A DNA stretch of 64,000 nt from Tubulanus polymorphus (Eukaryota; Nemertea; Palaeonemertea; Tubulaniformes; Tubulanidae): NCBI RefSeq assembly GCF_964204645.1, contig NC_134032.1, positions 2,198,916-2,262,915 of the forward strand, in the 5' to 3' direction. Under the pieces are notes generated by a model. The model saw only the letters and a list, made by a program, of their open reading frames with translations, did not search any database and was not told the DNA's origin. A program made the translations under genes and the position numbers. Shown piece after piece: positions 1-12,442 of the stretch. Numbering within the stretch: the first letter of the stretch is position 1; each line of letters begins with the position of its first letter.

Positions 1-606
1 TACGTTCGTGCGCTGTATAATTAATTGTCTACGAGATGGCGCCACTTACCTGGAAATCAGAGATCAGCCAGGTAGTGTTCTTTTCTTTAAAAAAAGTCAG
101 GGATTGTCAGGTAATTTGGTAATAGAGCTGAATATCAGGCTTCAGTCACAGAAATTTGTTGAGGGTTGCTATTTAGTCGCACGTAAAACCAGAGTTTTTT
201 CCCTATATATGTCTTTTCTGTTTTGTTAATCCATTGGATGCTCAACAGTCAGCAGGGAAAACAATGAACACGTCTGGGAATAGTCAGGGGGAAAGCGAGT
301 CAATTAAAAGCTGCCAAGATTTTGTCTGTTGGTGAAATACTCGAGTTGTTGCGCAAGTTGAGATAGTTGAAGGAATGTAGAAGTAACATTAACAGGTCCG
401 TGGGTTCTTTGAGTAAAAACACGAGTAATCTCGGCGAACCCATTTGTATCCCGTGAGCTTGAGGGTTCAAGCTGTGGTCGCAGTACCTTTAGCTATGAAT
501 GGGGAAACCCCTTACAACTGAGTAGAAAATCCTGTTTCAGCTATGAGTGTTGAAGAATCCTCTCAACATCTCCGAGTCGGGTACCAGTCAGTCGGTTACG
601 ACATAA

Positions 607-964
607 AGCCTAGCGCACATCGACACTGCGATTGGAGACAACTAGTTGCAAGGCAGTTTTCGGCGCATGAGAGGAACTGGCTGGATACGATCAGTTGCTT
701 GAATTTGTCGATGTGAGCGAGCTTACGATTGGTAAGCGTCGATCTATCTCCAGTTCCAGCCAGTTGCCCATGTTCTACTTTTGAGCACCTGGTTGTACTC
801 AATCGCAGTCATATCCGTCGATGTGCGCGCTCTGGATCTCGACGGTCGACACGCGCCACGCAGTTGCTGCAACTGACCGGTTGTAACTAGATTTCGATGT
901 GCGCGGGGTAATCGTTCGGTAGCAACTAGTTGTCTCCAATCGCAGTGTCGATGTGCGCTAGGCT
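607..964. mobile_element. MITE with perfect 43-44 bp terminal inverted repeats
   Basis: Bases 606-649 are the exact reverse complement of 922-965, starting AGCCTAGCGCACATCGACAC. TAA flanks both sides as a likely target duplication. The motif TCGATGTGCGC recurs in the interior. There is no coding capacity. The perfect ends suggest recent movement. Confidence 0.75.
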
Positions 965-1573
965 TAAGGGATACGCTAAAAATCCCGTCATTTTTGGTAT
1001 TAGCTTCTTCATGCGCTCCGTGATTTTAAAGCTAATTTAATATGAATGAGCTCTAATTCACCTCGTGTCCTAATCTACCGAGTCTGATAATTATCGCTAG
1101 CGATTAAACACTTCTATAATGAATTCGTCCCGTACCGAGGCGCGGATGAGTAGTTTTATGAAGTGAGACGGGGAATATTAGCGCAACGACGCGAAGTGCC
1201 AAGCTGCCGATTCGCCATCCGTCGTTCCGTCGATCGGATTTGCATTTTAATGAACGCCGACACGTTACGCGGTGCGTTGAACGGTTTAAAGTAGCAGCGT
1301 CACGGAAACGCGGTGAAAAACGTAAAAACCACCGGGGGAAACGTTTGTAGTTTTTAAAGTCGACTCAAGAATTCAGTTTTTCTTCTCTTGCCCAGGATTA
1401 TGACAGTAGCTGAATATATACACAATTCCATCCGGAGCCACCCCATATTGGAAGGGTTGGCTCCTAATAAAATCAAATGTTCATTATTGTGCTATATACC
1501 ACGGTGACCATCGTGATTTCAGTCTAAAAACGGTCTCAAATCTTAAGTTTGTGTTTAAGACTGTGTAACTATA

Positions 1574-2340
1574 TGTCTTAAGTTGTTAGATTGGCTATAG
1601 AACCAAAATCAGCTTAGATTGGTCTTAAGTTGTTAGATTGGTTATAGAACTAAAATGAGCTTAGATTGGTCTTAAGTTGTTAGATTGGTTATAGAACCAA
1701 AATGAGCTTAGATTGGTCTTAAGTTGCTAGATTGGCTATAGAACTAAAATGAGCTTAGACCGGTCTTAAGTTGTTAGATTGGCTATAGAACTAAAATGAG
1801 CTTAGATTGGTCTTAAGTTGTTAGATTGGTTATAGAACTAAAATGAGTTTAGACTGGTCTTAAGTTGTTAGATTGGTTATAGAACTAAAATGAGCTTAGA
1901 CCGGTCTTAAGTTGTTAGATTGGCTATAGAACTAAAATGAGCTTAGATTGGTCTCAAGTTGTTAGATTGGTAATAGAACTAAAATGAGCTTAGACTGGTC
2001 TTAAGTTGTTACATTTGCTATAGAACCAAAATCAGCTTAGATTCGTCTTAAGTTGTTAGATTGGCTATAGAACTAAAATGAGCTTAGACTAGTCTTAAGT
2101 TGTTAGATTGGTTATAGAACCAAAATGAGCTTAGACTGGTGTTAAGTTGTTAGATTGGTTATGGAACCAAAATGAGTTTAGACTGGTCTTTTGAAGTTGT
2201 TAGATTGGCTATAGAACTAAAATGTGCTTAGACTGGTCTTAAGTTGTTAGATTGGTTATGGAACCAAAATGAGCTTAGACTGGTCTTTCAAAGTTGTTAG
2301 ATTGTTTAAATATGACTAAAATGACCTTAGGTCATACGTA
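1574..2340 (+). repeat. 47-bp tandem array, about 16 units
   Basis: The unit reads about CTTAAGTTGTTAGATTGG, then CTATAGAACTAAAATGAG, then CTTAGACTGGT. Units differ by a few bases, and some later ones are longer (TCTTTTGAAG, TCTTTCAAAG). It is the same unit found in the interior of the 140-bp MITE elsewhere in the window. Confidence 0.9.
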
Positions 2341-3139
2341 AGTTGTTAAATTGGCTACAGTATGGTCTAACATCCAGTGCTACGACTGGCCTTAGAATTC
2401 TAAAAATCTAATACCATGCAATACAACCATAGAATTCTTGCATCAAGACTCGAATATCTGGGCACAATAATTAACTCTGAGCACACAACAGATACACGCC
2501 GCATATTCATCCATACCCACTGCGTATACAATAAACATTTTTACAGATGGGCCATTTTCAAACCATTGAATTCCCGCAATTCTAATGAGTTTTTGAATAA
2601 CATACGTTGCCAATTGTTCAGAATCTTGCACTCAACCCGCCCGTACAATGAACACTGCTTAGCAATTTAAACGTTTTAAAATATTTCAAAAGCCGCACGC
2701 TTTCAATGGAAAGTCAGCGTATAATTTCTTTTTTCGTAGTTTTAGGGTCTCGTGAAAGATAAAGATATAGAATGAGTCTCTTTTCGCTCGCCAGACGAGT
2801 CGGCACGTGTCCACCATGGACCAGAAAATAACCTGAGCCTCCCCCCGTTTTATATATACTTTCAATTATATTCGCGATTTATAGAATCGATACGGGCTCG
2901 ACGACCGGTCTGTTATTACTGCCAGCTGGTCTATTCTCCTATGTCGTAAATCTTTTAAGGGGTAAAAACACGAAACCAGTTATAAATTAACAGAAATTAT
3001 GTATAAATTGCATTGTACCCCTCATTCAACCCAACTAGATGGACCCAGAGGCTATTTCCACAGGGGCTCGTGTTTGTAGTTTGGGGGTGAACTGCAGCTT
3101 AGATTATCTGCAATATTCCTGGTAAAATTGGCTATAACC

Positions 3140-3360
3140 CCCGGCCGCTAAAAAGACTGAAATTGTGCGGGAAACACCTCTAAATGCCGTGGTCCCGTAG
3201 TGAGATTGAATGACCAATCCAATAGGGTTATTCTTTGGAAAACATCGGGTTCAGTGCTGAGTGACAAGCGGGTTTGAGTCCTGCTGGCTGCTTACAGTGT
3301 GCGGGCAACACGGCCGTGGTCGTGGAATAGGGTTCAGTCTTGGGATGGGAAACTAAGATC
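3140..3360 (+). mobile_element. tRNA-derived SINE fragments (family S1)
   Basis: A tail segment (GCCGTGGTCCCGTAGTGAG) is followed directly by a B-box segment (GCGGGTTTGAGTCCTGCTGG) and GCTTACAGTGTGCGGGCAAC. The same order recurs at 36800-37020, so the unit may be a head-to-tail dimer. Other copies lie at 3730-3900 and 24130-24290. Confidence 0.55.
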
Positions 3361-3382
3361 CAAATGACATAAAGCAAACAAC

Positions 3383-3728
3383 TGTGGAACTGGATTCAGA
3401 GTCAAATTAAACCCACACGACTGTGGAACTGGATTCAGAGTCAAATTAAATCCACACAACTAGTGGAACTGGGTCCAGAATCAAATCAAACCCACTCAAC
3501 TGTGGAACTGGATTCAGAGTCAAATTTAACCCACACAACTGTGGAACTGGGTCCAGAATCAAATCAAACCCACTCAACTGTGGAATTGGATTCAGAGTCA
3601 AATTAAACCCACACAACTGTGAAATCGAATCCAAAATCAAATCAAACCCACTCAACTGTGGAACTGGATTCAGAGTCAAATTAAACCCACACAACTGCGG
3701 AACTGGATTCAGAGTCAAATTAAACCCA
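3383..3728 (-). repeat. 39-bp tandem array
   Basis: About nine units of CTGTGGAACTGGATTCAGAG followed by TCAAATTAAACCCACACAA. Alternate units carry GGGTCCAGAATCAAATC, hinting at a higher-order two-unit repeat. Open frames here are a by-product of the 39-bp length (13 codons). Confidence 0.9.
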
Positions 3729-3729
3729 C

Positions 3730-3900
3730 ACTCAGTAGCTCAGTGAGATAAGGCGTGATGCTCTATAACATCCACTATCAGTACTGAGTAACAAGTGGGT
3801 TCGAGTCCTACCGGTTGCTTGCAGTGTGCGGGTAACACTTCAAAGGCCGTAGTGTCGATTAAATCAACAATCCAATGTTTTTTGGGAAAACTATATTTTT
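3730..3900 (+). mobile_element. tRNA-derived SINE (family S1), most complete copy
   Basis: It has an A-box-like TAGCTCAGTGAGATAAGGCG at 3736 and a B box GGTTCGAGTCC at 3798, then GCAGTGTGCGGGTAACACTT. Box spacing fits a tRNA-derived pol III promoter. Confidence 0.6.
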
Positions 3901-4581
3901 CTTCAAGTTTTCTTGCACTTGCTTCAAGTATTGGAAAGAAGGCTATTTTTTGTCATGCGATACTTCGCCTATGCGCGTAAGCCCGACCAGACTACACGTA
4001 TTTCTTTATTTTAATCCGGGGACGATAAATCTTAATCTATAGATCATATTTCGCGAGGCAACAAAAGAAATTCGATGCCAGTAGTACAGATGGTTATTTC
4101 CAGTATCAATAGGACAACCGCTTGAATTCATACTGTTTGTTGGCCAGTAGCGACGAGGATCCGCCGTTCTCCGTTGCAGACGGATAGGAAAACAGCTGAT
4201 CACGATTTAAAACATATTCGCACGGAGACCGCCCTATACCGCCGCTGCGTGAAATAAAGCGGCTTATTTTCATTTAATTCGCTTAGGAAAATAAACTACG
4301 AATTTTCGCCCTATAATAACAGATCGGAATGAGAAAATAGTGAATTTGAACGTAGGATGAATGCTGGTATATATTGCTAGTCGCCTCGGGACAGTTCGCG
4401 GTGTCGTCAGTATACACAGCACAGTGGAATGTTTTATGGGCTATTGGTAAACTTTCACCGTCACACATTAGCCATATATGGAATAAGCATTTTCAATTTT
4501 CAATTTTCAGTTTTAGCCGGTCCTACTTATTCCAATCGACAGTATTCCAGATCCTAAATAGTTCAGGTTTCTCTGAACCCC

Positions 4582-5210
4582 ATTCCACAGTTTTGTGGGT
4601 TTGATTTGAAAATGGATCCAGTTCCAAAATTGTGTGGATTTAATTTGACTCTGAACCCAATTCCACAGTTGTGTGGATTTAATTTGACTCTGAACCCAAT
4701 TGCACAGTTGTGTGGGTTTAATTTGACTCTGGAACCAGTTCCACAGTTGTGTGGGTTTAATTTGACCCTGAATCCAGTTCCACAGTTGTCAAATTACTCG
4801 AATTAATTCGACTTTGAATCCAGTTCCACTGCTGCATGAGTTTAATTTGACTCTGAATCCAGTTCCACAGTTGCGTGGGTTTAATTTGACTCTGAAGCCA
4901 GTTCCACAGTAGTGTGGGTTCAATTTGACTCTGAATTCAGTTCCCCAGTTGCTTGGGTTTAATTTGACTCTGGATCCAGTTCCACAGTTGTGTGGGTTCA
5001 ATTTGACTCTGAATCCAGTTCCACAGTTGTCAAATTACTCGAACTAATTCGACTTTGAATCCAGTTCCACTGCTGCATGGGTTTAATTTGACTCTGAATC
5101 CAGTCCCACAGTAGCTTGGGTTCAATTTGACTCTGAATTCAGTTCCCCAGTTGCTTGGGTTTAATTCGACTCTGGATCCAGTTCCACAGCTGTGTGGGTT
5201 TAATTTGGCA
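4582..5210 (+). repeat. 39-bp tandem array with a duplicated block
   Basis: About 16 units of TTCCACAGTTGTGTGGGTTT plus AATTTGACTCTGAATCCAG. A segment with TCAAATTACTCGAATTAATTC and a CTGCTGCATG unit occurs twice (about 4788 and 5030), indicating a larger duplication. The TCAAATTACTCG piece also recurs at 35938. Confidence 0.9.
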
Positions 5211-5900
5211 GTGCTAGGTATATCTATGAAAGTCATACAAAGCACCATCAAAACATGTCCACTTTTTGCCGTAAACAATGCTTTGTTTGTATTACAAATA
5301 GTGTTTAGTTACGCGGACGGGGAGGACAATACTCGCTTGTTGAAAGAAAGATGCCCCGATGTTTGTACGAAGATTTTTGTCTAGCGGCGAAAACAACCGC
5401 CCGCATCTCCTCAAATCGCGCTACACCCCTGTGTCTTGTCACCGCGTGATCGCTCGAGCCATTGTCTGCGGATTAACGGTAAAAGTCAATTTCGGAACAA
5501 ACATTACAAGATCAAAATACAAAACAATGTCTGCGTAAAATACGGGTCCGGGTCAACTTTCGATGATAGAATAATGCATGAATAGTTGTTTCGAAACCGA
5601 AATTTGCCAAACCACCTTCCCTAGACCTTCGAGAAGCGAATGGACGATGCTATATAATGATGCCAATGTGTGTGCCTCTCATAATCGCCACGATCGTGAT
5701 CAGATCCACGGGTGTGAATGTCGAGCGTCTGCCAATAAGGCAACCATAAACAAAACATCCTCTATCAAAGTATTTCCCGTTCGCATTTTTAGGCTTTAAG
5801 TCACAGTTTTGTGGCAGCTTCCGAGGTTTCTTCACAGATAAAACAGATAAAACCGCTTGTGGTGGCAGTTGGCAACTGATATAAATCTCAGTGCAATGTT

Positions 5901-6027
5901 AACGGACAAAAACCCACTCAGTAGATCTGCAGAAACGGTTTATTTCCTAGAAAAAAAAAACCAGTTTATTTCCTAAGAACTTTAGGAAATAAACTGTTCC
6001 TACAGATCTACTGTGGGTTTTTATTCG
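5901..6027. mobile_element. Foldback element with about 48-bp inverted ends
   Basis: The left CAGTAGATCTGCAGAAACGG and right CTACAGATCTACTGTGGG halves are inverted copies, ending in AACGGACAAAAACCC and GGGTTTTTATTCGTT. It is closely related to the element at 23702-23943. Confidence 0.65.
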
Positions 6028-7009
6028 TTTACCGCTTGTGGTCTTTCATTAATTGGTCTTAGACTGGTGGAACTAGCCTACAAAACAGAATTTCGATAAA
6101 CAGGAACTTTGAAACTCGAAGCCAGACACGAATGGACAGAGTTCCCTGCTTCAAAATAAGAAAACGTTTCTTCCTCGTCTTCCAGGTTTAACGGCATTTC
6201 TTCCGTTTGCAAAAAGTTCAAAGTCCAGAAATGGTCTTAAATTTTAAGATCGGTATTGGATGAATCATATCATACCATATCGTCGGATTGGATATTATAG
6301 AGTTTAGACGGTCTTAGACCAGTTTTAAAACTAAGCAATGATTCAGAAAAAGCCTCGGGGTAAACGTAGGTTACTTAAGTTATATTTATTTTCATCTATT
6401 TTGAAAAGTGGAACAAAACGGCCGCCGTGGCACCAGAAATCTTGCTAATTGATACGGACAAAATCTGCTTATGTACCTGAACCCACCACTAGAAGATTCT
6501 TAACGAGGTTCGTGTTCTTATCAACATTGAATGCGATTCTTATATGCGATAAGTTTTGAACGGGAATCTGTGCAATGGAACCTAAATCCAGCTATTGATA
6601 GCTTATCACTAGTAACTCCTACAGATAGGCCTCGGCTGGATTCGTCGCTAAATCCACAGGTGACTAAAATGACCCGCCATCAGGTGGAATTCCCAGCCTA
6701 CTTGTCGAAAGTCTTAGGCAGGTTTCGATAAAACGTAATCTGATTTAGGAATAGCAGCAGTTCCGAATTAGAAACTCTCTACCGGCCGCTTCTATCGGGT
6801 TTACAGAATGGGCTATTCCGAAATAAGTTGACAGCGCATTTTGGTCAAAACGAACGAGAATTCTGGTATCATTAGTCAGTAGATTCAGTAGAAACAAATC
6901 GAAATCTAGACGCAAGTTCCACACCTGTGAATCAGCGTTCTCGGAATGAAATTGCTTAGTTAATTTTCAATGAGTTAGCTAATTCAAATCAAGTCAAATG
7001 TTAACTCAC

Positions 7010-7625
7010 AAACTGTGGAGCTGGCTCCTGAGTTCAGAGCTAACTCTAACTCACATCTGTGGAACTGGCTCCTGAGTTCAGAGTTAACTCTTATTCACAT
7101 CTGTTGAACTGGCTCCTGAGTTCAGAGTTAACTCTAACTCACAACTGTGGAACTGGCTCCTGAGTTCAGAGTTAACTCTAACTCACAACTGTGGAACTGG
7201 CTCCTGAGTTCAGAGTTAACTCTTACTCACAACTGTGGAACTGGCTCCTGAGTTCAGAGTTAACTCTAATTCACATCTGTTGAACTGGCTCCTGAGTTCA
7301 GAGCTAACTCTAACTCACATCTGTGGAACTGGCTCCTGAGTTCAGAGTTAACTCTAATTCACAACTGTAGAACTGGCTCCTGAGTTCAGAGTTAACTCTA
7401 ATTCACATCTGTTGAACTGGCTCCTGAGTTCAGAGTTAACTCTAACTCACAACTGTGGAGCTGGCTCCTGAGTTCAGAGTTAACTCTAATTCACAACTGT
7501 AGAACTGGCTCCTGAGTTCAGAGTTAACTCTAATTCACATCTGTTGAACTGGCTCCTGAGTTCAGAGTTAACTCTAAATCACAACTGTGGAACTGGATCT
7601 TGAGTTCGGAGTTAACTCTGACTCT
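7010..7625. repeat. 44-bp tandem array, about 14 units
   Basis: The unit is CTGAGTTCAGAGTTAACTCT followed by AACTCACAACTGTGGAACTGGCTC. It contains the CTGTGGAACTGG module shared with the 39-bp family. Confidence 0.9.
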
Positions 7626-7825
7626 GACGACTGTCGTGTGGGCACCCTTCAAATCTAGCTCACTAGAACCTCAAACCACGCTCAGGTGGTACTTGATATT
7701 TACTAACATATTTTACAATTTCTACAATTCATTAGAATTTCTTCAGATTTTAACGTAAGTTCCATATACAGCATGTAATGATTGTCTATAAACTGATAAT
7801 ATACGACTAAGTATAATACAAATAC

Positions 7826-8219
7826 TCAGGCGCGGATCCAGGATTATTCCAGGAGGGGGTGTTACGCATATACCACAAGCTGTATAACCACTTGCCAAGT
7901 GGACTTGTTCTATTGGTCTAATGGCTAGCACGCTTGCTTTCTACGTACAAGACCCGGGTTCGATCCCCGGTAAGTGCGCGTAATTTCATTGTCACTTCTC
8001 TTAATCGTAACAGGGGTTCATAAATACGTTAATGTTAAACCACCGACTAAAATCGGTAATAATTTAGTACGGCATATTTTTTGGCCAAACATAAGATAAT
8101 ATGCTACTCGATTATGTATTACTGTCCGTCCACTGTGTCTTAAAGAAAACGATTAAAAAACATTTTGGCAGCAGGGGGGTCACGACCCCTAAAACTGACC
8201 CCTCTGGATCTGCGCCTGA
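7826..8219. mobile_element. hAT-like MITE with near-matching inverted ends
   Basis: The left end TCAGGCGCGGATCCAG and the right end CTGGATCTGCGCCTGA are inverted copies with one mismatch. This CAGGCGCGGATCCAG type end is common in invertebrate hAT-derived MITEs. There is no transposase. It contains a tRNA-like sequence at 7906-7978. I do not see a convincing 8-bp target duplication. Confidence 0.6.
7906..7978 (+). tRNA. tRNA-like sequence (pseudogene), probably Glu-type
   Basis: An A box (TTGGTCTAATGGCTAGCACGC) and B box with T arm (CCCGGGTTCGATCCCCGG) are both clear. The D and T arms resemble tRNA-Glu. The anticodon arm (CTTGC...ACAAG) has two extra bases, and the acceptor ends do not pair well, so it is not a functional tRNA. 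It sits inside a hAT-like MITE. Confidence 0.5.
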
Positions 8220-9018
8220 TGCTGGGATTTACGTAATCTAAGGTTAAAGTGTAATCTAGTTTGGCAAATAGAGGCCGCGAACAATCTCGACCGTAGTTCA
8301 GGCAGTACGTTCCACCTGCACCAGCCGTCTCGCGAACCGTCACTGATGTCATCGTCCATTTAATATTATGTTACGATTACGACGAGAAATTCTAACCGGC
8401 GCGGATGAGTTTATAGTTTTATAGTTTTACGACCCGTTTTGTCGGGCGGCCCCCCGTGGTCCGCAGCTGTTGACGGGCGACGAGACCGATTCAACCGGTC
8501 ACGTTCGCTCCACTCCCAGGTGGGCGGCAGGGTATAGATGCCGGTGCATGTCCTGTGAATTCCCAGGCATCCTTCATTCGGCTACCGCTAGCTAGCTGAA
8601 ATGTGATAAAAAGTGTTGAAATGTGTTAATCGTGGCCCAATGCCACCATCAGCTATGCCGCTAGTTGATGTCCTGCAGCAGCTATCCCGCTAGATGGCGT
8701 GCGTATCAACAGATAAAAAAATCGATCAAAATTCGCTTTCAATGAACTTGATTTTTTAGCCATCCACATCGGAAATAAGGCAAAAAGAATCTCTGATAAA
8801 CTCAGATTAATGTTTACGGTTCAAACATAGCACGGATTTTTATAATAGAATTTTAGAAATTATGATAGATTTTATTTGAATCTGCAAAAAACCGGCATCG
8901 TTGTCATACCGCTCACTAGCGACACCTGGTGGGTCCCCACTTACAAGCGGAATCCTCCATTGCCGCAGCAGCTAATGTCCTCACGATAGGTAGAACACAA
9001 TATCCGTGTTGACGCGAT

Positions 9019-9266
9019 GAGGAGAGAATCCCACAATGATAATAAAAAGTGTAACTGTTTCTACGTTAATTTTCCTTTAGGTTGTATCATCTCTGATTAC
9101 TTGAATTAGTCTCTTTGTCTCTGGATTGTATATATATCTCATAATTTCTGTAGTATCTCATTATTCCTGAAGATGACTATTAGGATATAGTCGAAACGTT
9201 GAAATAAACTACTATCTCGAAGTTTCATTTTCGGACTTTTTATTATCATTGTGGGATTCTCTCCTC
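9019..9266 (+). mobile_element. 248-bp element with perfect 32-bp inverted ends and a hammerhead-like motif
   Basis: Bases 9019-9050 (GAGGAGAGAATCCCACAATG...) are the exact reverse complement of 9235-9266. The interior at 9162-9206 holds TATTC, CTGAAGA, the GACTAT/ATAGTC hairpin, GAAA and CGTT. There is no ORF. It is probably a non-autonomous relative of Penelope-like elements. Confidence 0.7.
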
Positions 9267-9754
9267 AGCTAATGTCCTACTCCACACTAGCGACACCTGG
9301 TGGATCCTCACTTGCCACAAGTCGAATCCTCTATTGCCGCAGTAGTTGATGTCCTACCACACACTAGCGACACCTGTTGGGTCCTCACTTGCCACGATTG
9401 TCGCAGTCCAACGTGGAGTCCTAAATGGTGATTAGAATTACTAAGGGACCTTAATAGAAAAATGAGTCAGTTGGAATGATATACCATTGCAAAGTTTATA
9501 CGGGCCCAAATATGGTCGCGAAATGTTTTACGGCTTGTATTGTCACGAATATTGTCAATCGTTGTATTAATTGTCCGCTAAAACAAATCTTAAAAAACGC
9601 CTCCTCGTGTAAAAAAAAAACCGCTGCGTGCGGTCAAAATGTGGGTTACTTTCCGGTAACGGAAGTACAATATTGACTCGTCCGTACTCGACCAATCAGC
9701 GCGCTTCGAAATAAAATCGATAAATTCGACGTCTCTTTGTGTGGAATGTATAAT

Positions 9755-9757
<3 letters not shown>

Positions 9758-9803
<46 letters not shown>
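9758..9803. repeat. (TA)n microsatellite
   Basis: About 23 uninterrupted TA units. Confidence 0.97.
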
Positions 9804-9806
<3 letters not shown>

Positions 9807-9974
9807 TAAGATTCGTAGAGTAAATATTATCGATATGTTTACAATGTGTCGCGTGGGTTCAAGGTATGCATTGATTTGCACTTGGTTAAACTTTCAAATA
9901 CCAGTTCTGCGCGTACTTATTTTCTTATTGTTCGCCGAGATACCGTGGACTTCTCGATATCGACTCTTTTGGCC

Positions 9975-10325
9975 TCACTTTCACAGTTGTGTGGGTTTAA
10001 TATGACTCTAGAAGAGCCAATTTCATTCTTCGGGCTTACCGTGATTTAACTCTGAACCCAGTTCTACAGTTGTGTGGGTTTAATTTGACTCTGGATCCAA
10101 TTCCACAGTTTTGTGGGTTTAATTTGACTGTGGATCAAGTTCCACAGTTGTGTGGGTTTAATTTGACTGTGGATCCAGTTCCACATTTGTGTGGGTTTGA
10201 TTTGACTCTGGATCCAGTTCCACATTTGCGTGGGTTTCGTTGACTCTGAACCCAGTTCCACAGTTGTGTGGGTTTCGTTGACTCTGAACCCAGTTCCACA
10301 GTTGTGTGCGGTTTAATTCAACTCT
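9975..10325 (+). repeat. 39-bp tandem array
   Basis: Eight to nine units of the TTCCACAGTTGTGTGGGTTT type, with some units shortened (GGGTTTCGTTGACTCTGAAC). Confidence 0.88.
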
Positions 10326-12160
10326 AAAATCGTATTCCTTCTGGTCTTTCGACACATTTTTTTTTTTCAAAAGCCATAAAAACCAATCAAAAACCGGTGT
10401 CGCGTAGTCACAGATGAAAAATCAAGAACCTCGACGGAAATTGAACGGGGTCGGACAGTCTGGCGTTCATTTCGAAAACAAAGCTTTTCCGTCGACGAGG
10501 ACGGTTCGATTAGAGAGTCTAAACTGATTAGAATTCACTACTCATTTCCTGCTTGACAGACCGGCGGAATGCGGCCCCGGGCTCCTGGTGAATAAGTCCG
10601 GTAGCGCGGGTTAGCCAACCGTAGCCTATACCGACATATCACTTTAAAACTCTATCCTCTGGCGGGACTGATCTAGACGAAAGGCCGGAGTCCAGAGAAG
10701 AAATGAATAGGCATTTTCATAGGCTACTACCGGGGTCTTACTCCCAGAGCCTGGAGAAATAAATCGAAAATGTGCAATTTCCGGAAGGTGGATTGTCGAA
10801 TATACAGATTTTAACGATCTGCCTGACGAAAAGGGCAACCTGATTGGGTAGGCAGAGATCCGGACCGCAAAGACCCCCAGCCCTTGATGTATATTTTCTG
10901 CCTATGATAATGTATCATGGCTTGAAGTAAATGAATAGAATAACATAATATATTAATATATTCAAGTTTGTGCTTTGCTTAAAAAACTATGATTTAAAAT
11001 CCGATATAGATTTTTGACGTTAATGCAACGCGGATATGAAGCATTATTTTAAGAAATGACTTATGTTAGTTGACAAGAAGGTGGATATTTTGGGAGGATT
11101 TTAAAAACTGATAATCAGGAGTCAATCTATATTAGGTTTTGAAAGCGAGCGCAGCTACAGTTTGAATTCGCTGCTTTGTTAGATGAGCAACTATCGGAGC
11201 AGGGCCCCCTCGCTTATTTCGCCTCTAGCGACTAGGCCCAAAGCTTAAAATCTTCATTTCAATGAATTCGGCAAATTCAAAAATAAACAAGTTTAATATA
11301 TTCGTGGCATTTTCTATTTTGCATCTACGCGATATTTTAAATTGCGATGCGCGCTATATATAGTAATAATGCGAATATTAAAAACGCGCCTATGCGACAA
11401 ATTTTGTACGCTTACCATAGAAATCGACTACAAAGGCACACGGCACCTTCCATGCGCTTCAATTCACGCGTTTTAAAAACATGATTTAACGACACCATTT
11501 TTATCGCCAATAAGCTTAATTTCGTTTCTAAAAACGATACCTCCGATATATTGTTGCGTAACGTTTCGGCGATAGCGATTTTTCGACTATAATGGTTTAA
11601 AAAGAGGAATTATGATAATAATAATTATTATTATCCTAAGATGACCGTGTTTATTCGGCGGACGTGCGGTTCACCGACGCAGGATGATAACATATTCCGT
11701 AACCCTCTAAATCACAAGTTATTTATTTCAATATCAATTTTTACGATTTGGTGACTCGGGAATTGCGACTATTCCCTTCCATAAGCGATGCGTATGGCTT
11801 ATTATTGACTTATTAAGATGGCGGTTGGTTCAATAGACGCTATTGTCAAAAGTTACGGTGTGATTTACAAATCACCTATGGTCATAAATTAATTCTCGAA
11901 GATGTAAGCAATAGAGTTGATGAATTGATAAATAAATGTTTTGGGGCTCAACATTTTAGTACTTTGTACAATGAATTGACCTTGACGGTCTAAGTCAATC
12001 TTCTATATGCAATCTAAATCTTAAGAACAGGTTTAGGTTTTAAGACCACTTTTGGACTTAGATCACGAATGTACAGCTTAGCCCATGCGACACCTACGGT
12101 ACGCGATTCTAAACTCATTTTAGCAAAGCCTACACGGTATCCACACGTGTTTAAAATCCT
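10326..12160. other. Non-coding DNA, no gene seen
   Basis: AT-rich, with only short random frames and a palindromic TAATAATAATTATTATTAT at about 11615. I see no exon, RNA or recognisable element. Confidence 0.5.
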
Positions 12161-12300
12161 GGGGCTGGTTGCATAATCATGGCTTAGACTTAAGACCAGT
12201 CTAAGACCAACTTAGTTCTATAGCCAATCTAACAACTTGAGACCAGTGTTAAGATTTAAGACCACTTTTGGACTTAAGTCACGACTGTGCAACTGGCCCC
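12161..12300 (+). mobile_element. 140-bp MITE (family M47), copy 1 of a tandem trio
   Basis: It starts GGGGCTGGTTGCATAATC and ends GACTGTGCAACTGGCCCC, inverted copies of each other. The interior carries one 47-bp unit (TTAGTTCTATAGCCAATC, TAACAACTTGAGACCAG). Confidence 0.75.
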
Positions 12301-12301
12301 T

Positions 12302-12441
12302 GGGGCTGGTTGCATAATCATGGCTTAGGCTTAAGACCAGTCTAAGACCAACTTAGTTCTATAGCAAATCTAACAACTTAAGATTGGTGTTAAGATTCAA
12401 GACCACTAACTGACTTAAGTCACGACTGCGCAACTGGCCCC
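12302..12441 (+). mobile_element. 140-bp MITE (family M47), copy 2 of a tandem trio
   Basis: Same length, ends and orientation as the copy before it, separated by a single T. Confidence 0.75.
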
Positions 12442-12442
12442 T

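Noticed and set aside
2443-2631. 62-codon frame on the - strand (SEQLATYVIQKLIRIAGIQW)
   Set aside because: Looks protein-like in composition, but has a stop just upstream and no partner exon or known motif.
7906-7978. Functional tRNA
   Set aside because: Anticodon arm has two extra bases and the acceptor stem does not pair.
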